64,000 bases of DNA, from positions 27,094,001 through 27,158,000 of the forward strand of contig JBANAY010000003.1 in NCBI GenBank assembly GCA_037952775.1, read 5' to 3'. A program made the position numbers and the translations under genes. Below, piece by piece: positions 25,888 to 37,100 of the stretch (position 1 is its first letter; every line of letters starts with the position of its first letter). The stretch is from Clonostachys chloroleuca. Its lineage: Eukaryota > Ascomycota > Sordariomycetes > Hypocreales > Bionectriaceae. The notes below the pieces were generated by a model. That model searched no databases, had not been told where the DNA came from, and was given only the letters and a program-made list of their open reading frames with translations.

Positions 25888-27159
25888 TCAGTCAAATTTC
25901 TTGGGCACGTTAAACGGCGAGTCTCTCCCAGTGTACAAGAAACCGTCATAAATGCATGCACCTATGAGTCCGCCCACAATGGCGCCGGCCCATGGGGCCC
26001 AAAGCCAGTACAGGTGATGGTGTGTGAATACCCCAGGTCCGTATCCAACGATGGCCAAGGCAATACGGGGCCCTGTGTCTCGTGCCCCGTTCATGGCGTA
26101 GCCAGTATTGATCCCCAGTGCCGAGCCTATGGCGAGGAGTGTCAGGAACATGGCAAATGGCTGTGTCCCTTTGGGTGGTGCAAGGTTGCTCTTGTCCGCA
26201 AGGGCAAAAACAACGGCCACTAAGGTTGCTGATGCCAGGACTTCGGTATAGAAGGCCCCAAGGTATGGCAAATGCGGCGCAGGGAGAGTGAAGAATAAAC
26301 CAGCTGTGGCATGCGGGCCGGTGATGGTGCGGACGTCAGAGCCGCCTTCATACGCGGAGATGCTTGTTACGTAGTTGAAGTAAACGGCGAGACTGCCGGC
26401 GGTTGCGCCAGCTACTTGGGCGATGATGAAACTGGGCACCTTGCGTAGGGGAAAGCCACGGAAAAGGGCGAGGGCAAGAGTAACTGTTGGATTGCAATGG
26501 CCTCCAGATACACCGCCGGCCATCCAGACAGCAAGGGCTACTCCAGCGGCCCAAGCAAGACGGCATTGCAGAAAGTCACCGGCATTGCCTCGAATGTCGG
26601 ATGAGTGGTAGTTCAGCCGCACCTGGCACTCAACACCGGCCCCAAAGAGCAGGATCAAGAATGTTCCCCAGAATTCTCTGTTGATTCATTAGTCCTGGTA
26701 CGGATCGAGGAGAATTGGCCACGCACGCAAATTCCTCACGCCAAGCATGGCGGAATTGGGCCCAAGCATTTGGTGGCTCATCGCTCAGGGCCCAATTGGG
26801 CTTGTGCAGGCGAGTCTCATGAGTTGCAGCAACGGGAGCCGCGGGCAAGACAGGTTCAACCTCGTCATGGTGCGGATGGACTTCGTTGACAGATGCTGTC
26901 TTGACGAGGGGGCTCCGATCGACCACGCCGGCAATCGAAAAGTGCTGGCGCGGCGACGTTGTTGGGACAGAAGCGGCTGACTAAGATCGTCGGTGTCCAT
27001 TCTATGGTGTTTACGTTCACTGGCTTGGCTTGGTTTGTGAAACGAGAGGGCGTTGAAGAGCGAAGACGCAAGCGAGGAAAGGCGGTAGAGACTGTTTTTG
27101 ATCACTCCTTCACACCTCCTTATTTTACCATCAGCAAGTGATGTCATGGCACGGACCAT
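25888..27159 (-). CDS. Aquaporin/aquaglyceroporin family channel (MIP)
   Basis: Membrane channel for water, glycerol or similar small solutes. Model: exons 27159-27129, 26976-26727 and 26677-25888, 356 residues in frame. The 49-bp second intron is secure; the first exon and 152-bp intron are a best guess, because no ATG is in frame with the body closer by. The N-terminal tail is hydrophilic (HPHHDE). The core has the usual hydrophobic helices with FWGTFLILLFGAGVE in helix 1. Both pore boxes are altered: the first is GGHCNPTVTLAL (NPT, not NPA) and the second is GYAMNGARDTGPR (NGA), with the selectivity-filter Arg kept. Such variants occur in fungal members of the family, so transport specificity is open. 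It is co-oriented with the synthase and reductase genes. Confidence 0.82.
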
Positions 27160-27729
27160 TAACCCACATGGCTGAACAAATCAATCTTTATGCAACGATG
27201 GAGGATTAAATGGATAACGGCCTTGTCTAGTATCATCGCCTGGGCGAATGAAAGCGCAATCGTGGACCCACGGGTTCCGTAGATTGACACTCGTTCACTC
27301 CACAACCAACCACCAGCATGCATGAATAAATAAAAAAATGGCTGTGATGATAAGCAAAAGAGGGTCGGCCAGTCGATCCCGGGAGGTGGACAGGTTGGGT
27401 AAGCCGAAACTGCTCTGTTATCAGTGCGAAAGTGCGACTCCATCCATCATGGTAGGTTGCTGACGTAGAAGATGGCAAGCTAAGATTACTGACGAAGAAT
27501 TCTTGCAAAGTAGTTCGGTCAATAGTGCATATATATTCGCTTGAGACTATCAAAAACCGGTCCATAAGTGATAGATATGTGCTGATATTTGGTGAACCGA
27601 GAGATATTGACGTTCCTCCAGCACCTTGCCACAAATATTTCAGATTTAAGAAAGGAAGAAATTGAATGAGTAAACAGTTATGGAATCTCCCTCAATTCCC
27701 ATTCAAACAAGAACGGTATGATTCAAATA
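27160..27729. other. Intergenic region upstream of the channel gene
   Basis: It contains the promoter side of the channel gene and the 3' flank of the reductase. Nothing else was recognised. Confidence 0.55.
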
Positions 27730-28858
27730 TTAGAGCGTGATGACGAGCTTTCTTCCACTAACCCCAGCTTTACTACGGTTCAACCCCTCCTGTATGAACT
27801 CAAGGCCATGGCCAATGATTTCTGGCTGAGGCAAGCACTTCAACTGTCCACCTTCCAACGCAGGCGTGACATACTCCTCCCAGACTGGCTGAGCTATGTC
27901 ATTGACGGCAAATATCATGCCTGCATTGACGTTTTCCGCGACATTTTCCGTCGGCGGAGGGTGAGTGCAGGCAAGGTGACCGCCTCCAAGCCTGGAGAGA
28001 ATCTCCAGATCATGAACGTAGGTATCCGGAGTTGAGATAGCATCAAATATGCCAACGGGAGGGCTGAGTGCTGTAGCAGCCTCAACTACCTTCTCAACAA
28101 GCTTGGGGTCCCGGTAATCGAACACGGCAGAAGCGCCAGAGGTTCGACACAGCTCAAAGTTCTGCGGGCTGGAAACTGCAACTACGTCGAGTCCGCTTGC
28201 CACAGCCAGCTGCGTAGCCATGCTCCCAGCAGAGGAGGAACCACCGTACACGATGATTGACTTCCCAAGGCGAGTTGGAGTCAGTTTGGGATGAGGAATG
28301 CCAAGCGCTGGGGTCGACACTCCTGGCATTGCCTCCCCTGGAGTTTTTAGCATCAGAGCGCAGATACCTGCCTCGAGTGCGAGAGGCAAGACAGCACCGG
28401 ATTCGAAAGAGATGGAATCCGGCAGTATTGATGCCTTGGCAGCGGGAGCAACACAGTAATGGGCAAATGCGGCATCCTGAGGCTTTCCAGTGACAAGATT
28501 GATCGTGTGACTATTGCCGTGGAATAGTTTTAAGTCAGTAATCAAGTTCAGCCAGCCACTATCGTGATAAATTTCCCAACTCAACTTACGCAGTTACACG
28601 ATCACCAGGTTTGAACCTAGATACTTCAGCACCAACTTGGTACACTTCCCCAGCCACATCACAACCCAAGATTGATGGCCACTCCTTGATAAAAACGCCC
28701 CAATCCTGCATGTGCCAGTCTAATGGGTTAATTGCAACTGATCGGCTTCTGATGACGATTTCTCCTGGCCCTGGAGATGGCATCGGAGCGTCACCAACTC
28801 GAAAGTTGGTTCCCTTTGCATCGATCCAGGCGGCCTTGTTAACGGGCATTTTGTTCAA
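27730..28858 (-). CDS. Quinone-oxidoreductase-like MDR dehydrogenase
   Basis: NAD(P)H-dependent medium-chain reductase. Two exons, 28858-28590 and 28510-27730, split by a 79-bp intron (GTAAGT..TAG), 349 residues. The N-terminal GroES-like domain shows PGPGEIVIRSRSVAINPLDW, LGCDVAGEV and GDRVTA; the Rossmann domain has VYGGSSSAGSMATQLA. The zinc ligands of classical alcohol dehydrogenases (GHE motif, cysteine loop) are absent, so it is of the zinc-independent quinone-oxidoreductase/ToxD type. Such proteins often act as stand-alone or trans-acting enoyl reductases in fungal metabolite pathways; that role here is inference. The gene is intact. Three copies of a GC-rich repeat element lie 350-550 bp upstream of its start. 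Confidence 0.88.
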
Positions 28859-29205
28859 GGATTAGGAAGGACTTTGGAGTCAATTGGGATGATATGTGGT
28901 TAATATAAGCTGATGATGGAAAGTTTCAACAGATCCAGGTGGCATGGTGATCTATAGGGTTTTATAGATCGTACATTGATCCACTCGATAAAATTCTCTC
29001 TTGTTGATGCTTGTACTATCCTACTCAAGAGTTCTTGAGCTTATAAATCAGTAAGAGACTACGTTGCATGCTTGTGCTCATGATGCAGCTATGAAATGTC
29101 ATGAGAAGTTCGACTGAACTCGGGAGACGGTCTGGCCACTAGCATGAAGACGGCTACATGACCCTCATGAGCGCGTATACATGCGCAACAGGTGACGAGT
29201 TTAGT

Positions 29206-29226
29206 CCGCGCGCGGCAATTAGTCAC
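29206..29226. promoter_or_regulatory. Repeat element copy 1 (CGCGCGCGGCAATTAGTCAC)
   Basis: First of three copies of a near-identical element in the upstream region of the reductase gene. The CCGCGCGCGG part is palindromic and contains CGG triplets of the kind bound by Zn2Cys6 proteins. Confidence 0.5.
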
Positions 29227-29269
29227 ATGTAGTTGAAGATGGACCGCAGGCAGAGATGGCCAAGCAGAC

Positions 29270-29290
29270 GCGCGCGCGGCAATTAGTCAT
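29270..29290. promoter_or_regulatory. Repeat element copy 2
   Basis: CGCGCGCGGCAATTAGTCA again, 63-64 bp after copy 1 and in the same orientation; the last base of the 20-mer is T instead of C. Confidence 0.5.
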
Positions 29291-29386
29291 GGAACAAGCT
29301 CCAGATGCTCGAGACATGTATCAATGAGGCGGTGGGTGAGATAAGCTTTGATGAGATGCGATCCAAGAGTAAGACGAGAAAATTAA

Positions 29387-29406
29387 CGCGCGCGGTTATT
29401 AGTCAC
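29387..29406. promoter_or_regulatory. Repeat element copy 3
   Basis: CGCGCGCGGTTATTAGTCAC-type copy (core CGCGCGGTTATTAGTCAC), about 117 bp after copy 2 in the same orientation, with CA to TT in the middle. Confidence 0.5.
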
Positions 29407-29539
29407 GGCCCTTGTTCACAGCAACTGACAAGAATAATGTATCAGCAAGTCTACCAGCTCAATATCTCTCCGAGTCACCTAAATTTATCATGCTCGTATT
29501 CTTCCGTTATCGAGGTATTTCAAGAGACAGCGATATGTA

Positions 29540-30571
29540 TCACATATTCACTGTTTCCTCATCTTCGACTCCAAAGAGGACTCTCATCGGGTCTTGGTAA
29601 TTCATGAACCCAACGCCAGGTTCGAGGACGCCGTAGCCCAGAAGCCGCTGGGCCTGTGGCCTCATCTGCCTCACCCTTTCTAGAGGAATCTCTAGAAAGA
29701 AATTCTCAGCGGGCCTCAGTGTGGGCTTGCAAAGAAATATTCCTACTGTCTCCCGGTACTCGTCCCTGGATCACCGATCAGCATGAAGTAATGTGTATGA
29801 ACGAAGCTGTGTAGACAAAGATAAACAAGTCTACCTACCTCGTAATGTTAGCCCCTCCAGCATGATATAGATTTCCCAGAAAAATGAGAGCGTCGCCAAT
29901 TTCGAGTTCGGCCGGGACAGCCTCCTCGTCCAGTGGCCGGCGCTCGGGGCCCCAAAGGTGAGATCCTGGAATGACAATCGTAGCGCCGTTTTCTTTTGTC
30001 GTTTTGGTCACGGCTGTGACACACCCTATCATCACTGGGAGCTCCTTGTCTTGAGGGTGATAGTCGCTTTTCCATGAAGTTAGCAACAGCTGTTTCGAGG
30101 AAACACACGTTTGGGGGACTGTGAGGCCAGATCATACGTGTCATCTCGATGAAGAACCTGCTGCCTGCCTCCGGGGTTTACACGGAAGCCTACTGTGGAG
30201 GAGATGATGGGCTTGCCGCTCACAGTCTCTTGGTGGTCGCCCCTTCACATGGTGTAGCTGGATGAAATCATCTCGTTGGCAACATCAGTATAGAGCTTGT
30301 TGCATGCCAGCTCGACGCACGCATCTGATACACCCAAAATACCTGTTGCTCTTCTCGTAGTCTTAGGGAAGAAGCCATACTTATCGGGTATGTCGCTGTC
30401 AAAGTGTGGTTTCAAATCTTTTCTAATCTGCGCTGCCAACTCGCGCGGAATCAAGTTCTCGACAATGACGCCCCCGTCTCGCTTAAGAATATCGACCAGT
30501 GTCTTGGAAGAAGTCGACGGATCCGATGCATGGACCCTGATGATGGCTGGCTTGCTAACGGACATGGCCAT
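29540..30571 (-). pseudogene. Phytanoyl-CoA dioxygenase-like gene with in-frame stop
   Basis: Fe(II)/2-oxoglutarate oxygenase of the PhyH family. Exons 30571-30138, 30066-29839 and 29765-29540 join in frame to 296 codons. Family landmarks are intact: ISSTVGFRVNPGG, the iron-binding HxD as HRDD at the end of exon 1, KENGATIVIPGSHLWGPERRP, the distal His/Arg in YHAGGANITR, and a C-terminal GFMNYQDPMRV. The only break is a TGA at 30245-30247 (codon 109, just after SSSYTM), where relatives have a residue of a W-x-GDHQETVSGKP segment. No plausible intron removes it. Either this is a recently killed gene, a sequencing error, or a read-through stop. Such enzymes hydroxylate or desaturate secondary metabolites, among other roles. 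Confidence 0.8.
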
Positions 30572-30938
30572 GATGAGTAGCAGAAACTGACGATGATGGA
30601 GAAGTGACTCAGCGAATATGATAAAAATAAGTCGACTAGGGATTTACCACAATTTATGTATTCGTTCTTGAGCTATATATCCACAAGAGAGATGTCTTGA
30701 AGCTCCTTCCACGCTGCCCAGATAAGGTCGAAATCTATTTTCTCTCCCCGAATACCGAATTGGGTAGTAGGAGAGAGAAACTAAGTAAGGAGAGTGGACC
30801 GTCACATTTAATCAGGCGAGGCAATGTTGGCTGCTTGTGCTGCATCGAGGTACACTCTGTCCACATACCAACCCCAGAAAAGTATTGAACGTGAGATGGA
30901 CCGAGGTCAGGGTGTAGCTTGTCTTCCGTTATAGGTAG
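30572..30938. other. Short intergenic region
   Basis: Upstream region of the dioxygenase-like gene and 3' flank of the Zn2Cys6 gene. Nothing else was recognised. Confidence 0.55.
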
Positions 30939-32474
30939 TTAAAACGCAAGAATCCGGTTTCCACGCAATTCCCACCTTCGAGCCAATGGCTGCCATCCAA
31001 TATCGCTTCCCGACCAGAACTCATGCAGAAACTCCAGGACGTCATAGTACTGCTTGCAGCCCGTAATTTCCGGTATTGTCCTGTATAACTTGGAGACGAG
31101 CTTCCGGTTCTCCGGATGGTCATGGCTCTCCACACCTAAAATAAAGAGAGGCCAGGGCAGGTTGTGGATGCAATGATTGATATTCTCTAGGGCTACGATC
31201 TGGGCCGTCAAGTCCCGAAAGGCTGTCTTTGACATCTCATCGTAATCGAGGCTTTGACCAAAACATGCCGCCACATAAAGCAGGCCAGCGTGATGATGAA
31301 TGTCAACCAGCCGGATGAGGTCACGCGTCTGAGAGGCATTGTAAATATTTAGCCTACCAGCAGCCATCAAAGTAGCGCCTCTGGCTAATTCAAATTCTCT
31401 TTTCCAATCTCGAATGTGCTGCTGTTTCGAAGGAGGAGGGAGAGGTGTCGGCTGACGAGATATCAGAGTCACCTCATGCAGTAGCACCAAGTATTCCAAG
31501 AAGAGAACCGTCTCATTTCGGAGTATCTTTGTGCTTTCAAGATCCGGAAGCACTGCATTGCGAATGCTTGATATATCAAATGATGTTGTGCATGCAAAGA
31601 CATCATACGTAGACAGCTTATTTCTAAGTGACAGGAACAGCGTGCTTTGGCGCCATTCTGTGGTGGACAACGTATTGACGAAGGACTTCGCTGCAGTGCG
31701 ATGAAACTCGGCAGCTACTGCACCGGAATGGAACATTTCATAACACGAAAGAACGAGCATTGACGCCAAAATCCAGTCTGCAGCCTCCTCGCCAAGACCC
31801 TCTCTCACGAGTCTACTACCCCCGGTAGCGATCTGGCAGGTAACATCGTGGATATACCGAGATATCATGGCCACAGCTTCATTCCGTGCATCTTCCGGGA
31901 CGTCGGGATCGCCTCGTGAGAATGCTGCATGCTGGGCGGAAATGGCGGCGACAGCGAGACGCACAACAGGGTTGATATGGGCCAGAGGCAGCACATGGCG
32001 TCGATACACATTGTCGTCGCCGTCCAGCCACACCATGATCTTGGCTACATGTTTATCGTAGTATTCCACCAAATCTTCCAAGGAGTATCCGCCGAGGGAC
32101 TTAATGCGGGCAATTTTGGCATCGGTTGGCGGTGGTGGCTGAGTGTTCTCAACTTGACCAGATTCTCCGAGGCCTTTTAGATGGCCGCGTATCGCAGCAC
32201 CGCCTACCCATCTGATCCGCGAATCATATCCCGGGCAGGCAAGGCCCTTTTTAATACATTTCTTGCAGGAGGGTGCGGATAAATCACATCGAATCCGACG
32301 TTTGGTACACATGGGGCACCCTGTAAAATCGCAAATGTTAGTCACTTCCGTTACTTGCAAAACGGGAGCTGATTTCGCACCTTTCCTCCTCGGCGGCTGC
32401 TGGTCTGAGATCGGGATAACATGGGGCTTGGCTCGCTTCATTCGGCCCCGTTTAATCGCCGTTCTGGACAACAT
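30939..32474 (-). CDS. Zn2Cys6 fungal transcription factor
   Basis: Exons 32474-32381 and 32320-30939; the 60-bp intron (GTGCGA..TTTTACAG, branch GACTAAC) is a multiple of three, so the unspliced frame stays open and could mislead annotation. The 491-residue product has a complete binuclear zinc cluster: Cys33, 36, 43, 50, 53 and 60, with CPMCTKRRIRC in the first half. The intron falls inside the zinc-cluster coding region just before Cys33, and retention would insert 20 residues there. A basic stretch precedes the cluster. The remainder is alpha-helical like the fungal-specific regulatory region, without a clear family. It is co-oriented with the dioxygenase, reductase, channel and synthase genes and is a natural candidate for a local regulator; its targets are inferred only. 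Confidence 0.9.
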   Translation of the reverse strand: MLSRTAIKRGRMKRAKPHVIPISDQQPPRRKGAKSAPVLQVTEVTNICDFTGCPMCTKRRIRCDLSAPSCKKCIKKGLACPGYDSRIRWVGGAAIRGHLKGLGESGQVENTQPPPPTDAKIARIKSLGGYSLEDLVEYYDKHVAKIMVWLDGDDNVYRRHVLPLAHINPVVRLAVAAISAQHAAFSRGDPDVPEDARNEAVAMISRYIHDVTCQIATGGSRLVREGLGEEAADWILASMLVLSCYEMFHSGAVAAEFHRTAAKSFVNTLSTTEWRQSTLFLSLRNKLSTYDVFACTTSFDISSIRNAVLPDLESTKILRNETVLFLEYLVLLHEVTLISRQPTPLPPPSKQQHIRDWKREFELARGATLMAAGRLNIYNASQTRDLIRLVDIHHHAGLLYVAACFGQSLDYDEMSKTAFRDLTAQIVALENINHCIHNLPWPLFILGVESHDHPENRKLVSKLYRTIPEITGCKQYYDVLEFLHEFWSGSDIGWQPLARRWELRGNRILAF

Positions 32475-33179
32475 CTTCTATGGTTCCCTATATATTCTGC
32501 CCGAATGGAGACGGCACGCGCGAGAGAATGATTGACTGACGACCTGTATGAACCTAGTGTTCTATGGTTGGCAACAGAAGCCGCGACGATCAATGGATAA
32601 TTGACAATCATATGATAATAATTGTGATGAGTTGTTTGTCGGGTTGAACTCTTCACGTCAGAACTCAAAGGCGATGATCTTGGCGTATGACGCGTTGTCC
32701 CGCCTTGTTGTTGACTCTCTCGCTCGGACTTCTGCTTTGGGTAGTAAAAATGAGAACATCAAAATCGACTAGCCCACTCATGGGATAGCCATGCTTAGCC
32801 CTTCGAGTTCGGATCCTGATCCACCCTCAAATGACACTGGTCGGCGTAGGTAGCAACAAACAGTCTATGTGTGTATTTGGGAAGAAAACACGGGTGACTT
32901 GAAAGGACCACAGAACTTGGCCGTGGCTGGGGTTTAAGAAAAAGCCGTATAAAGGATCTCCGGTGTATATTAATGTCCGTATGCCCAACTGAGCGTCCAT
33001 ACATCACTGGGAGCTACAGCACTCATCATCAACTGCTACAGAGAGGATGCAAGGTATTGCAAAACAAGACTATGTACCCAATGAATATCTCGGAAAAGGC
33101 CACTGAAAGATGTCAGAATACCCCGACAAGCTCCCGGGCGAATTCAAACGAAGGTAAGGTAAATCAAGCATCTGTTTGG
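32475..33179. other. Intergenic region upstream of the Zn2Cys6 gene
   Basis: Promoter side of the regulator gene and 3' flank of the beta-galactosidase. Short chance frames only. Confidence 0.55.
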
Positions 33180-36100
33180 TTACAACTTCGTGAAATCCAG
33201 GGCGAAATCAAACGGCTCTGCGTAGCACCGGTACTTGTCAAATGGGGGTGGCCCGACACTGGCTGAGCCCAGACCGTTGTTGTTATAATCTAGGTGCAAG
33301 ATAGTCATGTTGAGTGGCTTCAATTCGTGGGGGTGCTGCGCGTTGTTGAGATCATGCGGCATGTAGCGACGTGCGGTGAAGCTGAACGGCTTGTCTCTCA
33401 TCTGTACCTGGACGGTTGTATTCTTATCTGGAGCTCCAAGCTGGAGCCAGCGCACATCTTCGCGATTGCCATTCTCCTGGGGGTAGTCGTAGTAAGTGAA
33501 GAGGTCGTCCACCGAAGAGCTGTACTGTCCCATGCGAGAAGCCTGCTTCGAGTCCTTGTAGCTTTCCCCGGGGCCGCGACCGAACCACGAAACCTCATCA
33601 AAGGCTACTGGCAGCACGGCCAAGACACCAATACGAGGGATCACGGATGGAGCATTCTTCCCTACAAACTCGCCGCGGGCACGGAGTGTCAGGCCGAATC
33701 TGTTGGGGTCGATTGTGTAAGTGAGATCAGCCTCCACAGCCCACTCAATAACCTTGGGAGCGACCCGAACTTTGTAATTCACCCTCACTATCCCGTCCTC
33801 GTCCTGCCATGTCACATCGCGAACCTGCGTATGGAGCTCTCCAACCCGCGCGCGGCTCCATTCGTTGTTGTCTCCAGAGCCGCCCACGTCGTTTTGAGTC
33901 AGGGCACGGTAGAAGGCCAGTTCTGGCCCTCGCTCGAACACGTCAACGCCATTGGCTTTCCACGTCACGTTTCCTTGCAGTAGGTCGAAGCCAAACGCCG
34001 AGTCACCGCTTTCTATGAGAAGCCTTGTGCCTGAGTGGGCTACATTCATTGGGCGTTGAGGAACGAGAGGCACTTGGGCATCAGGCGCTGTTGTCTCCTT
34101 CAACAATTGCTCTTGCTGCGAGGGGATGTGAAGCTGATCCCAGGCAATAATGTGCCCTTGTTCTGCCCAAAGCGTATCCTTCTTCAACCTGAACTCGACT
34201 ACGAGCCATGCCTCCGTCGTGAGGCTGCTCCTGTCGAGCGGTAGGCTCAGGGTGCTGTTTGTGCCGGCCAGAATATCAGGGAGATTCAAAGGCTTTGCCT
34301 CAGTGACGGCCCCGTCTTGAACAAGATGCCAGGACGCATCGAGCCCACCAAGATCATTAAAGTCATAATGGTTGATTATTTTCATTTGTGACAAGTCTTC
34401 AGTGAGTCTCACCGAAACAGGCTGGATGACCTTGGCGTATTCAAGTAATGACGGCATGGGAGTGTGATCGGAAAGCACAAGCCCGTCCATGATGAAGTCG
34501 GCATTGTTTGGCTCGTCGCCGAAGTCGCCGCCATATGCATAATACTCCAAGTCGCCCTCTTTCTTGAGAAGTCCATGATTACTGAATTCCCAAACCAGCC
34601 CACCTTGCATATGCGGTTGGGTCCTGAAAAGCTCAATGTACTCTTCTAGACCTCCAGGACCGTTCCCCATCGCACTATCAATCCTTCATGTTAGCACAGA
34701 TTCTCTATACGGATTCTAGCACCGCCTCGGGTAGAATTGGCAGGCTTGGTGTAAGGTCAACTTACTGGGCAAATTCGCATAGAATATGTGGTTTGTCTGT
34801 CATGGTCTGGAGGCGTCGCAAGATTTCATCAGGCCAAGTGTACATGGAGCTATAGACGTCCACGACGGCTGCGTAGTAGTCGGCCTCATAATGCAAAATA
34901 CGAGTTGGGTCAAACTCCTTGATCCATTTGGACATTGCAGCATGGTTCTGCCCATAGAAGCACTCGTTGCCCAGCGACCAGATGATGATGGAAGCGTGAT
35001 TTCTCAGACGGTACACAAGCTGGACGGCTCTGTCCAGGTAAGCTTCCTGCCAGTCTGGGTTGTCTGAGGTCCATTGCTCTGCACTGTAGTTGGGGATCGC
35101 ACCAAAACCGTGGCACTCCAAGTCTGCCTCCGAGATGACGTAGAAGCCAAGCTCATCGGCAAGATCAAAGAACGCGGGGTGCGGCGGCTGGTGAGAAGTC
35201 CGGATGGCATTGATGTTTGACCTCTTCATCCGGATCAAATCAGTACGCATGGCCTGGTATGGCACGGCTCGTCCCGAGAGGTGATGATGCTCGTGCCGGT
35301 TCACACCGTAGAGAATGACTGCCTTTCCGTTGACCAAGAAGTTGGAGTCCTTGAGCTCGATGCGACGGAAGCCAACGCGTTGACTAATTATTTGCCCCCC
35401 CAACATTATGAGCAGCGTGTACAAGGTTGGGGTTTCAGCAGACCACAGTTGTAGCTGTGCACTCTGAATGGGATGTGCATACTGCGCAGTCGATGCATCT
35501 TGCCATTGGTGAATGGCGTTCCCAGACGGGTCCAGCAGCTTGATCTGCAATGGGCCGGCATCGCCCTGAGTTGTGACATTGACTCTGAGCGTAGCATTGG
35601 TGAGTGAACTATCAACCTCTGGGTTGACTTGAAGGTCTACAACGGCAGACTCGGGGAAGGGAACCAGATACACGTCCCTGAAGATGCCGGAGAGCCACCA
35701 TTGGTCTTGGTCCTCGAGGTATGAACCATCAGACCATTGATAGACCCGGGTTGCAATAGTATTCTTCTCCCCGGAAGAGAGCAGGTGGGGAGTGATGTCG
35801 AATTCGCTGGGGTTCCGGCTTCCTTGGCTATAGCCTACCTCCTCCCCATTAATCCAGACGTGGAACGCACTGTCAACACCTTCGTAACGTAGACGGATCT
35901 GCTGGCCGGCCCAGTCCTCTGGGACATCAAACTCGCGCCAGTAAGAGCCAGTCGGGTTCACATAAGACACATTCGGGGGGTTCACGGGGAATGGGTAATC
36001 GTAGTTGGTATAATGGGGGTGACCGTAGCCCTGCGTCTGCCACATGCCTGGAACCTGGATATCATCCCATGATGTGAAGTTGGCGAGCTCCCAAGCAGGC

Positions 36101-36360
36101 GCATCAAAGGGAGAAAGGTCATAGTGAAACTTCCACATTCCATTGAGACTGTGGAAATTCCCCTGGTCCCTGTCAAACGACAAGGCCGCCTGCTCGGAAG
36201 GGTACGAGTAGAAATGGGCGCGAGGAGGGAGGGTGTTGCGGTGAAGCACTTGCAGGTTGCTCCAATCGGGGAGAAGGCCCGGGAAGGCCATGGCGAAGAG
36301 ACTGTGTTTCCAACTTGAATGGCCAGTCAGTCTGACCTGGTCGTCTGGGGACATCATCAT
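33180..36360 (-). CDS. GH2 beta-galactosidase (LacZ/Lac4 type)
   Basis: Hydrolyses beta-galactosides such as lactose. Two exons, 36360-34766 and 34674-33180, with a 91-bp intron (GTAAGT..TAG) inside the codon after CEFA; 1029 residues, close to E. coli LacZ (1023). Sugar-binding jelly roll first (MWKFHYDLSPF, VPGMWQTQGYGHPHYTNYDYPFP), then the Ig-like domain, the TIM barrel (YGVNRHEHHH, acid/base Glu about 466 in SLGNEC, nucleophile Glu about 529 in CEFAHAMGNG), and the C-terminal small-chain domain (WFGRGPGESYKDSK). There is no signal peptide, so an intracellular enzyme is expected, implying lactose or galactoside uptake. An alternative start at the Met of AMAFPGLLPDW would shorten it by 23 residues. 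Confidence 0.95.
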
Positions 36361-37100
36361 AGCCGGTTCTGGGATATTATGTCTTTGCAGCTATGTTCCA
36401 ACTGGCCACGGTGGGGGACGCATCAGATCAGGCGGAAGAGGTTGCAACGGCATGCAATGCCTACTCTGATCGACGTATGGTCATGAGGATATTACGATGT
36501 CGCATTGGACGGCAAAAGGTCATACAGTTTTGGCAGCCCGCTCCGGCTGGTCGAGCGATGGTTGAAAGACGTTGGTTCGCACCCACGGCTGGGAGAGAGA
36601 GTGTAGCGGGATGCACGTGGTAGCCAGTCATATGGTCACTGTGCCTGATTTCTCCTCAACTGGAATTGGAAGCACAGAAATGCAATGTCACCCCGCGGGG
36701 AACGGCCAATTCAACCCTGATGCTGGCTTGGCATCATAGAGAGTAGGATTGGGGAAGAGAATGGACTCTGGCATCACAAGAACAGGGCACTTGATGTGCT
36801 CATATTGGAGTCATGAAACGCTAGGATGATACGGTGCTCTTCAATTACGAATGTACTTGGGACAGGACGCAGGTGTCTGCCATCATCATCATCATTGTGA
36901 TCAGCAATCGGAAATACGTTAGCCACGGCAGAACGGGGAAGAGTGCGGGGATGGAAGTAATGCCCTGAAACTGAGGGGGTTCAATAGGGCGCGAGTGATT
37001 TGCTGGGGATACCCTCCAGTCCTTTTTTAGCTCCAACCTACCCGACACCAGCTTGGATGATCACCATTCTCTTCCTCCGAAGCTACCAACATCATCCTAA
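36361..37100. other. Divergent promoter region (GH2 / YCII gene)
   Basis: 740 bp between two divergent starts. No RNA gene or repeat apart from a short CAT run near 36885. Confidence 0.6.

Larger units (their letters stand above)
28859..29539. other. Reductase promoter region
   Basis: It lies between the reductase start and the 3' end of the dioxygenase-like gene, both on the - strand. Apart from the three repeat elements listed separately, no gene or RNA was seen. Confidence 0.6.

Noticed and set aside
26865..27071. Alternative N-termini of the channel in other frames (for example at 27000)
   Set aside because: They run out of frame with the conserved channel body and need non-consensus splice sites; the model starting at 27159 keeps frame with GT..AG introns.
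22761..32474. Complete secondary-metabolite cluster
   Set aside because: No PKS, NRPS, terpene cyclase or similar core enzyme is visible in the window, so only a possible remnant is reported.
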